Below, piece after piece: positions 1 to 6,205 of a DNA stretch of 11,325 bases. Location: contig DATAAF010000083.1 in NCBI GenBank assembly GCA_036260255.1, positions 1-11,325 on the forward strand. Direction: 5' to 3'. Source of the DNA: DASZJY01 sp036260255 (lineage in GTDB: Bacteria; Actinomycetota; Acidimicrobiia; Acidimicrobiales; AC-14). Under the pieces are notes generated by a model. That model did not search any database, was not told where the DNA came from, and saw only the letters and a program-made list of their open reading frames with translations. The position numbers and the translations under genes were made by a program. Position 1 is the stretch's first letter; every line of letters starts with the position of its first letter.

Positions 1-29
1 GGGTTTCTCCTTTATCGAGGTGAGAACGC

Positions 30-1820
30 GTGCGACGTCGACTCCTTCCCGCTCTCGTGTGCTTCGCCGCCGTCGTCAGCCTGGCCACCGCGGCCCTGGC
101 CCAGCCGAACGGCCAAGGCAGGAGACTGCGCGTCTCCCTGAACGGTGACGAGAACAACATCACTCCGTTCACGGTGTCGTTCGGGGCCACGCCGTACACG
201 CACGATCTGATCTCCCTCGTCTACGACTCGCTCTTCTGGTCGCAGGTGAAGACCGATCCGGAGCCGTGGCTGGCCGAGAGGGCGACGCCCTCGAACGACT
301 TCAGGGAGTGGACCGTCACCCTGCGGGATGGGATCACCTGGCACGACGGCCGGCCGCTCACCGCCGAAGACGTCAAGTTCTCCTTCGACTACTACAACCG
401 GTTCCCGGGCGCGTCCGGACGCTACGCCCACCATGTGTCCGACACGCCGAAGCTGCAGTCGGCCACCGTCGTCGACGCCCGCACGGTCCGGTTCGTCTAC
501 GGCGAGCCCGCGCCGACCTTCAAGATCATGCCCGGGGCCGACCTGCCCATCATCCCGAAGCACATCTGGGAGAACGTGACGGAGCCCTCCAAGTTCACGG
601 CCGACCTCCCCGTTGGCACGGGCCCGTACAAGGTCGTGGAGATGGTGCGCGACCAGCGCTACCGGCTCGAGGCCAACGCCAACTACTTCAAGGGCAAGCC
701 GACCGTCGATGTCCTCGAGCTGCCCATCGTCAAGGACCCGGCCGCCGCGTTCGCGGCACTGCGCACGGGTGAGCTGGACTCGGTCGCCCGCAACGTCCCG
801 CCCGAACTGATGGCCCAGTTCGAGTCGGGCGGGGTCCGGGTGGCCGAGGGGACCAAGTTCGAATCGGTCCAGATGTACCTCAACGCCCGCAAGGCGCCTC
901 TCACCGACCCGAAGCTCCGCAAGGCGATCGCCCTGGCCATCGACACCAGGGCCCTGGTGGACACCGTGCTCCTCGGGCATGGTCGCCCCGGCGTCGACAG
1001 CTTCATCCACCCCGACTCGCCATGGGCCCTCCCCGGCGCCCGCCACGAGCACGACCCTGCACGCGCCCAGAGGATGCTCGACGAGGCCGGCTACGCGACG
1101 CGGGACCCCGACGGCGTGCGGAAGACGGCCGACGGCCGGAGACTCGAGTTCTCGGTGCTGGTCTCGTCGTTCGAGCCGAGCGACCTGCGGGCCGTGCAGC
1201 TCGCCGCCCAACAGGTGGCGCCCATCGGGGTGAAGCTGAACCCCGAGGCGCTCGACCCGGCCACCCTGCGCCAGCGCCGCACGGGCCCGCCGGGCCAGCC
1301 CCCGCCCTACGACGCCTACATGTCCACCCTCGAGTCGCACGGCCACGTGGACCCCGACGCCCTGTACTACTTCTTCCACTCGCCCGGGCCGAAGGGCTTC
1401 GGCGCCTCGATCGCCGGCTACAGCAACCCCAGGTTCGACCAGATCGTCGAGGAGGCCACCACCAAGGACGTGGCCGAACGCAAGCCTCTCCTCTACGAGG
1501 CGCAGCGGATCCTGGCCGAGGAGACCCCGGGGATCGTCTTCTACTACCCGGACGGCGACTACGCGTACAGGCCGGCGGCGTACGAGGGCTGGGTGTCCGA
1601 CCTCGGGCACGGCATCTTCACCAAGCGCTCCTTCCTCACCGAGTACGTCGAGCAGTCCTCGGTGTCCTCCGACGGCGGCGGCGGTGCAGCCGTGGCCGAC
1701 GACGACGGGTCGGGCTCGGGCGGGGTAGTCCTGGCCATCCTCGCCGGCGTCGTCGTCCTCGGTGCGGGAGCGCTGCTCGTCAACCGGAGGCGGCGGGCGG
1801 CGGTCGACGCCGACGACTGA
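30..1820 (+). CDS. ABC transporter substrate-binding protein, family 5 (peptide/nickel type), with C-terminal membrane anchor
   Basis: 596 aa, GTG start, chosen because GAGGTGA lies 6 nt upstream and the protein then begins with a clean signal peptide (MRRR, hydrophobic core to about residue 22, cleavage after ALA at 24). The body resembles SBP family 5 proteins that capture oligopeptides, nickel chelates or similar ligands outside the membrane: WTVTLRDGITWHDGRPLTAEDVKFS near residues 92-116, TGPYKV near 197, and the KLRKAIALAID helix near 294. Unusually, the protein continues past the family fold into a Ser/Gly/Asp linker (about 541-565), one hydrophobic segment (VVLAILAGVVVLGAGALLV, 566-584) and an RRRR stop-transfer sequence. 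It therefore appears anchored at its C terminus rather than by a lipobox; no LPXTG motif is seen. It is first in the operon, 3 nt before the permease. The ligand cannot be read from sequence. Confidence 0.93.
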   Translation: MRRRLLPALVCFAAVVSLATAALAQPNGQGRRLRVSLNGDENNITPFTVSFGATPYTHDLISLVYDSLFWSQVKTDPEPWLAERATPSNDFREWTVTLRDGITWHDGRPLTAEDVKFSFDYYNRFPGASGRYAHHVSDTPKLQSATVVDARTVRFVYGEPAPTFKIMPGADLPIIPKHIWENVTEPSKFTADLPVGTGPYKVVEMVRDQRYRLEANANYFKGKPTVDVLELPIVKDPAAAFAALRTGELDSVARNVPPELMAQFESGGVRVAEGTKFESVQMYLNARKAPLTDPKLRKAIALAIDTRALVDTVLLGHGRPGVDSFIHPDSPWALPGARHEHDPARAQRMLDEAGYATRDPDGVRKTADGRRLEFSVLVSSFEPSDLRAVQLAAQQVAPIGVKLNPEALDPATLRQRRTGPPGQPPPYDAYMSTLESHGHVDPDALYYFFHSPGPKGFGASIAGYSNPRFDQIVEEATTKDVAERKPLLYEAQRILAEETPGIVFYYPDGDYAYRPAAYEGWVSDLGHGIFTKRSFLTEYVEQSSVSSDGGGGAAVADDDGSGSGGVVLAILAGVVVLGAGALLVNRRRRAAVDADD

Positions 1821-1823
1821 CCC

Positions 1824-2804
1824 GTGGCCGGGTACGCCGTCCGGCGGGTCCTGCAGTACGTCCTGGTCCTCGGCGCGGCGGTCGTCCTCAACTTCGCCCT
1901 GCCGCGGATGGCGCCGGGAGACGCCATCGACTACCTGCTGCCCCCCGAGCAGGCGGGGTCGCTGACGCCCGAGCAGCGAAACCAGGTCTTGTCACAGTTC
2001 GGCCTGGACAAGCCGGTGACGACACAGTTCCGCAACTACGTCGCCGCCTTGAGCCGCGGCGACCTCCTCTACTCGGTCCGCTACGGCCGGCCGGTCCGCG
2101 ACATCCTCGGTGAGCGCATCGGCTGGACGGTGCTCCTGGTGGGCGGCTCGGTCGTGCTCTCCACCATCATCGGCACGCTGCTCGGCTTCCGCTCGGCGTG
2201 GCGACGGGGGACGGCAGGGGATGCCGGCGTGCTGGCCGGGGTGATGCTCCTCGACTCCATGCCCGCCTTCTTCCTGGGCCTGCTGCTCATCCTCGTGTTC
2301 TCCGTGCAGCTCGACCTGCTCCCGATCTTCGGTGCTCTGCCGACCGTCGACACCACCGGGCTCGCGCTGGTGGGCGAGGTGCTCAGGCGCCTCGCCCTCC
2401 CCCTCACCACCCTCACGCTCGTCAGCCTCGGCCCCGTCTACCTGGTCGCCCGGTCGGCCCTCGTCTCCGAGCTGCAAGAGGACTACGTGTTCATGGCCGA
2501 GGCCAAGGGGCTCACCGATCGGGACGTCCGCCGCCACGCCCAGCGCAACGCCCTCCTGCCGGTTTCGACGGTGACCCTGGTGAGCCTCGGCGCCCTCGTC
2601 GGAGGGGCGGCGGTGGTCGAGACCGTCTTCTCGTACCCGGGCCTGGGCCGGCTGATCTACGAGGCCGTCCTGGCCCGCGACTACCCGGTGCTGCAGGGCG
2701 CCTTCCTGCTGCTGGCCGTCGGCGTGATCGTCGCCAACCTGGTCAACGACCTGCTCTACCCCCTGCTCGACCCGCGGGTCCGCCGGGTGCGCGCCGCGAG
2801 GTGA
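1824..2804 (+). CDS. ABC transporter permease, DppB/OppB type
   Basis: 326 aa, GTG start 3 nt after the binding-protein stop, implying translational coupling. The N terminus (AGYAVRRVLQYVLVLGAAVV) is the typical first helix of DppB-like permeases, followed by LPRMAPGDAIDYLLPP, the usual extracytoplasmic segment. Further hydrophobic segments lie near residues 100-120, 135-160, 190-212, 250-270 and 290-312, giving about six helices. The EAA coupling loop is visible around residues 224-245 (MAEAKGLTDRDVRRHAQRNALLP). This subunit forms one half of the membrane channel and contacts an ATPase through that loop. Its last codons overlap the next start (GTGA at 2801-2804). Family assignment is secure; substrate is not. 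Confidence 0.94.
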   Translation: MAGYAVRRVLQYVLVLGAAVVLNFALPRMAPGDAIDYLLPPEQAGSLTPEQRNQVLSQFGLDKPVTTQFRNYVAALSRGDLLYSVRYGRPVRDILGERIGWTVLLVGGSVVLSTIIGTLLGFRSAWRRGTAGDAGVLAGVMLLDSMPAFFLGLLLILVFSVQLDLLPIFGALPTVDTTGLALVGEVLRRLALPLTTLTLVSLGPVYLVARSALVSELQEDYVFMAEAKGLTDRDVRRHAQRNALLPVSTVTLVSLGALVGGAAVVETVFSYPGLGRLIYEAVLARDYPVLQGAFLLLAVGVIVANLVNDLLYPLLDPRVRRVRAAR

Positions 2805-4732
2805 GCGTTCCCGAGCACCTCCTCGAGGTCGACGCGCCGCGGCCGCCCGCGGACACCATCACCGTCTCTCGCTCCGAGCGCCACCGGTCGCCGGCGCGGG
2901 TGCTGGGCGCCGTCGGGGCCGTCCTCCTCGTCGGGCTCGTCCTGGTGGCCATCTTCGCCCCGCTGCTCGCTCGTCACAGCCCGACGGTGCCGAGCGGGAT
3001 GCCGTACGAGCGGCCGAGCCCTTCCCATCCCCTGGGCACCAACGATGTGGGGCACGACCTGTACAGCCAGCTCCTCCACGGCGCTCGCATCTCGTTGACG
3101 ATCGGCGTCCTCTCGGCGGTCGTGGCCACGGTCGTCGGTCTGGCCGTTGCCCTGCTGGCCGGGTACTACCGCGGCCTGCCCGAGACCGTGCTGATGCGGT
3201 TCGTCGACCTCACGCTCTCGTTCCCGTTCCTGGTCCTCGTCATCGTGCTCGCCGCCTTCTTCGGCCGGGGCCTGCTCACGACGGTGGTGGTCATCGGGGC
3301 TGTGTTGTGGGCCCGACCGGCGCGCGTGCTGCGCTCGCAGGTGATCAAGGTCCGGGAGTTCCAGCACGTGACCGCGGCCCGGGCCATGGGGGCGTCGTCA
3401 GCGCGCGTCCTCGGGCAGCACGTGCTGCCACGGGTCGCTCCGCTGGCGGCGGCGCAGTTCGTCCGCGCCGCGAACGTCTCGGTGCTCATCGAGGCGTCAC
3501 TGGCGTTCCTCGGCCTCGGCGACCCCAACCGGGTGAGCTGGGGGACGATGCTGTACTTCGCCAGCGCCCGGAACGCCTTTCTCACCGACGCCTGGCTGTG
3601 GTGGATCGTGCCACCCGGGCTCGCCCTCACCGCCGCCGTCGTCGGGTTCGCCTTTCTGGGCTACGCGGTGGAGGAGTGGGCCGACCCCCGCCTGGCTCGG
3701 TCGCCGGTCCGGCGGCCAGTCCGGCGGCGAGCCCCGAAGCGAACAACCGCTCCGCCGGTGATCGATGGCGAGACGGCTGGCCCGGTCCTCGAGGTGCGGC
3801 ACCTGAGCGTCCACTACCGGACCCGATCGGGCCCCGCCCGTGCCGTCGACGACGTCGACCTCGTCGTCGGTCGCGGCGGCATCACCGGGCTGGTGGGCGA
3901 GTCGGGCAGCGGCAAGAGCACCATGGCGGCGGCGATCCTGGGCCTGGCCCGCCCGCCGGCGAAGGTCACCGCCGGGCAGATCCTCTTCGAGGGACGGGAC
4001 CTCCGGGGACTGCGCCGCTCCGAGATGACCGCTCTCCGCGGCCGGCGCGTCGCCCTGATCCCCCAGAGCGCGATGAACGCGCTGAACCCCGCCTACCCCG
4101 TTCGGCGCCAGGTGGCAGAAGCAGCCGCCCAGACCCGGTCGCCCGTCGACGCGGCGCGTCGAGCGAGCGAGGTGCTCGAGCTGGTCGGGATCGCGCCCGA
4201 CCGGCACGGGTCGTTCCCGCACGAGCTGAGCGGCGGGATGCGGCAACGAGTCATCATCGCCATGGCCATCGTCAACGAGCCCTCGTTGCTCGTCGCCGAC
4301 GAGCCCGTCACCGGGCTCGATGTCGTCACCCAGGCCAAGATCCTGCGGCTGCTGATCGACCTCCAGTCACGGCTCGGACTGGCCATGCTCCTGATCTCCC
4401 ACGACCTTCCCCTCGTGGCCCGGGTCGCCCACGACCTGGCGGTCATGTACGGCGGGAAGATCGTCGAGTCGGGCCCGTCGCAGGCGGTCACCGCCAACCC
4501 GCGCCACCCCTACACCCGGGAGCTGTTGCGGTCGTTCCCCAGCCTGCGGGGGCCGAGGCGCCGGCTGGCTTCGATCGTCGGCGAGCCGCCCGACCTGGTC
4601 ACCCCGCCGCCGGGATGCCGATTCCAGCCCCGCTGCCCGGACTCGGTCGAGGTCTGCGCAGACGCCCACCCGCCCTTCGTGGAGGTCGCGCCAGGACACC
4701 GGGTGGCGTGCGTGCATTGGACGCGATCATGA
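2801..4732 (+). CDS. ABC transporter permease/ATP-binding fusion (DppC-DppD type)
   Basis: 643 aa, GTG start overlapping the previous stop. The frame is open much further upstream, but that part lies over the DppB-type gene and is not used. Residues 1-300 are a DppC-type permease: first helix about 31-57, LGTNDVGHDLYSQLLHGARISL near 81-102, EAA loop about 189-214. A basic, Pro/Arg-rich linker (about 300-327) joins it to an ATPase from residue 329, with Walker A GESGSGKST at 366-374, signature LSGGM at 476-480, Walker B ending DE at 500-501 and switch His534. The C terminus has the oligopeptide-transporter Cys-rich segment (GCRFQPRCP, then two more Cys). Permease/ATPase fusions of this kind are known in Actinobacteria, and the fusion fixes a 1:1 ratio of the two functions. 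It overlaps the next gene by ATGA. Confidence 0.93.
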   Translation: MSVPEHLLEVDAPRPPADTITVSRSERHRSPARVLGAVGAVLLVGLVLVAIFAPLLARHSPTVPSGMPYERPSPSHPLGTNDVGHDLYSQLLHGARISLTIGVLSAVVATVVGLAVALLAGYYRGLPETVLMRFVDLTLSFPFLVLVIVLAAFFGRGLLTTVVVIGAVLWARPARVLRSQVIKVREFQHVTAARAMGASSARVLGQHVLPRVAPLAAAQFVRAANVSVLIEASLAFLGLGDPNRVSWGTMLYFASARNAFLTDAWLWWIVPPGLALTAAVVGFAFLGYAVEEWADPRLARSPVRRPVRRRAPKRTTAPPVIDGETAGPVLEVRHLSVHYRTRSGPARAVDDVDLVVGRGGITGLVGESGSGKSTMAAAILGLARPPAKVTAGQILFEGRDLRGLRRSEMTALRGRRVALIPQSAMNALNPAYPVRRQVAEAAAQTRSPVDAARRASEVLELVGIAPDRHGSFPHELSGGMRQRVIIAMAIVNEPSLLVADEPVTGLDVVTQAKILRLLIDLQSRLGLAMLLISHDLPLVARVAHDLAVMYGGKIVESGPSQAVTANPRHPYTRELLRSFPSLRGPRRRLASIVGEPPDLVTPPPGCRFQPRCPDSVEVCADAHPPFVEVAPGHRVACVHWTRS

Positions 4733-5517
4733 GCGAGAACGTCCTCGAGCTGCGGGACGTGTGCAAGGCGTTCCAGCGCCGCACGTTGACCGGTGACTCG
4801 AAGGCGGTTGCCGCGGTCGACGGCACCTCCCTCACGCTCGCCCGGGGCGAGATCCTCGCGCTCGTCGGCGAGAGTGGCGCGGGCAAGAGCACGATCGGGC
4901 GGATCGTGCTCGGCCTCGAGCGTCCCGACCGCGGCGAGGTCCTCTTCGACGGGACCGATCTGGTCGGGTTGTCGCAGCGCCGGCTCCGCCAGGTCCGCCG
5001 GCGGATGCACATGATCCTCCAGGACCCCTACGAGTCGCTGCACCCGGGAATGCGCCTGGTCCGCATCGTCGGCGAGCCGTTGGCCATCGCCGGTGTCGAC
5101 CGGACCGAGATCGGGCCGAAGGTGACCCGTGCGCTCGCCGACGTGGGACTCGTGCCGCCCGACGACTACCTCCGCCGGTACCCGTCCGAGCTCTCGGGCG
5201 GCCAGCGACAGCGGGTCGCCGTCGCCCGCGCCCTCGTGGGTCGCCCTGAGCTGGTGGTGGCCGACGAGCCGACGTCGATGCTCGACGCGTCGTTGCGGGC
5301 AGGCGTGCTCGAGCTGATCCTGTCCATGCGCGACCGCCTCGGCACCGCCTTCATATTCATCACCCACGACCTGGCCGTCGCCCGTTACGTCTCCGATCGG
5401 ATCGCCGTCATGCACGAAGGCCGGTTGGTCGAGGTGGGCGAGACCGACCCCCTCATCGCCGCGCCTCGAGACGACTACACCCGCACCCTTCTCGCCGCCA
5501 GTGAAGGGGTGCTCTGA
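4729..5517 (+). CDS. ABC transporter ATP-binding protein, DppF/OppF type, lacking the C-terminal Cys-rich extension
   Basis: 262 aa. ATG overlaps the previous stop (ATGA), which fixes the start; the open frame before it is a shadow of the fusion gene. All ATPase motifs are present: Walker A GESGAGKST at 47-55, signature LSGGQ at 155-159, Walker B VVADEP with D179/E180, D-loop SMLD, and switch His213 in ITHDLAVARY. It should pair with the ATPase half of the fusion protein to power import. Typical OppF/DppF proteins run to about 320-330 aa and carry a Cys-rich C-terminal extension. This one stops after DDYTRTLLAASEGVL, so only the partner ATPase retains that segment. The next gene begins 13 nt downstream, so it is probably in the same transcript. 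Confidence 0.93.
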   Translation: MSENVLELRDVCKAFQRRTLTGDSKAVAAVDGTSLTLARGEILALVGESGAGKSTIGRIVLGLERPDRGEVLFDGTDLVGLSQRRLRQVRRRMHMILQDPYESLHPGMRLVRIVGEPLAIAGVDRTEIGPKVTRALADVGLVPPDDYLRRYPSELSGGQRQRVAVARALVGRPELVVADEPTSMLDASLRAGVLELILSMRDRLGTAFIFITHDLAVARYVSDRIAVMHEGRLVEVGETDPLIAAPRDDYTRTLLAASEGVL

Positions 5518-5530
5518 CAAGGGAGGAGCG

Positions 5531-5911
5531 ATGGAGAGCCCCGAACGAAAGAAGCTCATCTTCTTTGCCGCCGCCAACCCGCGGGAGAACCCCGGTCCGG
5601 CCTGGTCGGCGTACCACTTCGCCAAGGTGGCCACCGACGCCGGTCTCGAGGCCGAGGTGCGGCTCGCGGGCGACGGCGTGCTCGTCGCCCACCTCGACGC
5701 GCTCGAGGGACCAAGCCGCGCCGTCGAGCTCCGGGAGAAGGCGAAGGCCGGCGCCGACGCCCCCTTCCTGGTCTCGCTCTGACCGGGCTGCCTGGAGACC
5801 CGTGGGGTCTCCGACGACGACATGGCCGGCATCGGCGGCGTCCGCCGCAACCTGGCGGAGATCCTGACCGAGGTGGCCGAAGGAAGGTCGGAGCTCGTCT
5901 ACATGGGCTGA
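5531..5911 (+). CDS. DsrE-family selenoprotein, in-frame TGA read as selenocysteine (Sec84)
   Basis: 126 aa if TGA at 5780-5782 is read as Sec; 83 aa if read as stop. ATG at 5531 follows GGGAGGAG at 5521-5528. The N-terminal part fits the DsrE/DsrF fold: KLIFFAAANPRENPG, a helix with AYHFAKVATDAG, strand EAEVRLAGDGVL, then FLVSL. The TGA falls exactly where DsrE-like proteins have the first Cys of their C-x-x-C-L-x-x-R-G motif. In frame after it come PGCLETRGVSDDDM and a C-terminal helix and strand (LAEILTEVAEGRSELVYMG) that complete the family length. Codons after the TGA keep strong G/C third positions. The product would have a Sec84-x-x-Cys87 redox pair. DsrE-like proteins handle sulfur transfer or thiol redox; the substrate here is unknown. 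The alternative is a TGC-to-TGA nonsense mutation, but the hairpin downstream argues for recoding. Confidence 0.82.
5780..5812 (+). promoter_or_regulatory. UGA codon with candidate bacterial SECIS hairpin
   Basis: TGA (5780-5782) is followed by an 11-nt spacer and a perfect 7-bp stem: GGAGACC (5794-5800), loop CGTGG (5801-5805), GGTCTCC (5806-5812). It can also be drawn as 8 bp with a GTG triloop. Known bacterial SECIS elements lie inside the coding region just after the UGA, have a short upper stem and small apical loop with an early G, and place the loop roughly 16-37 nt from the UGA. Here the loop starts 18 nt after the UGA and contains GU. SelB binding is inferred from this geometry. Confidence 0.75.
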
Positions 5912-5930
5912 GGGGCACCGAGACCCCCCC

Positions 5931-5953
5931 CGGCCTCCGCGACGCCGGAGCCG
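5931..5953 (+). terminator. Possible weak terminator hairpin after the selenoprotein gene
   Basis: CGG-C-CTCCG and CGGAG-CCG can pair around a six-base loop, with one bulged C, starting 20 nt after the selenoprotein stop. It is GC-rich and well placed to end the transporter operon transcript, but no T-run follows. It could simply be chance in GC-rich sequence. Confidence 0.3.
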
Positions 5954-6024
5954 TCACAAGCGAAGACGTAGCCGGGGCCTCCGTTCCTCACCCGTGTGGC
6001 GCAGGCGGTCTCGCGCGCCGACTG

Positions 6025-6057
6025 AGTCAGATGCTCTATCCGTTGAGCTACGAGCGC
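6025..6057 (-). pseudogene. Truncated tRNA, 5' half only (Arg-like elongator tRNA)
   Basis: On the - strand, GCGCTCG-TA-GCTC-AACGGATA-GAGC-A-TCTGA-CT matches the 5' half of a bacterial tRNA: a 7-nt acceptor strand, U8/A9, a perfect 4-bp D stem with canonical loop, A26, the 5' strand of the anticodon stem, and loop positions 32-33. After that, the expected 3' anticodon strand (TCAGA) is absent. No T-arm (GTTCRA) and no CGAGCGC acceptor complement occur in the following few hundred bases. The D arm and TCTGACT resemble tRNA-Arg, but the anticodon is lost, so the identity is uncertain. A break in the anticodon loop is typical of integrase or recombination sites. Confidence 0.6.
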
Positions 6058-6151
6058 AGGTCTGTATCCCCCTGCAGCGCCGTCAAGTGCCGACACTGCT
6101 GGTTCTACGGGGCTCCCCACCGGGCGCCCCACGAGGCCCATGAGACGAGAG

Positions 6152-6179
6152 CAGCCCGCCCCCACGAGGGGGCGGGCTG
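6152..6179 (-). terminator. Strong hairpin terminator of the - strand lipoprotein operon
   Basis: A perfect 12-bp inverted repeat, CAGCCCGCCCCC / GGGGGCGGGCTG, surrounds a 4-nt loop (ACGA on the + strand). A flanking GAG/CTC pair could extend it past one bulged T. It begins 26 nt after the stop of the 6206-7480 gene. On the - strand the tail is CTCTCGTCTCAT, only moderately T-rich, as is common for terminators in high-GC actinobacteria. It could also stop + strand transcripts arriving from the transporter operon. Confidence 0.8.
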
Positions 6180-6205
6180 TCTCGACGACGGCCTGCTCGG
6201 CGACG

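Noticed and set aside
12..1610. 532-aa open frame on the - strand opposite the binding-protein gene
   Set aside because: Arg/Gly/Val-rich shadow typical of high-GC DNA; the + strand has a signal peptide, family motifs and a ribosome site.
2198..2800. Upstream extension of the permease/ATPase fusion frame
   Set aside because: Arg/Pro-rich and lies over the DppB-type gene; the GTG at 2801 overlapping its stop is the natural start.
4510..5850. 446-aa open frame on the - strand opposite the ATPase and DsrE genes
   Set aside because: Low-complexity composition with no domain; the opposite strand encodes complete ATPase motifs.
5950..6060. tRNA-Sec (selC) beside the selenoprotein gene
   Set aside because: A TCA occurs near the anticodon position, but the flanking bases cannot form the anticodon stem, position 33 would be C, the D arm is of ordinary elongator type and no T arm follows.
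6082..6087. TTGACG on the - strand as a -35 box for the tRNA fragment
   Set aside because: No -10 element lies at a proper distance before the tRNA 5' end.
5899..6165. Small - strand open frame containing LVAQRIEHLTQ
   Set aside because: This peptide is the well-known spurious translation of a tRNA 5' half, not a protein.
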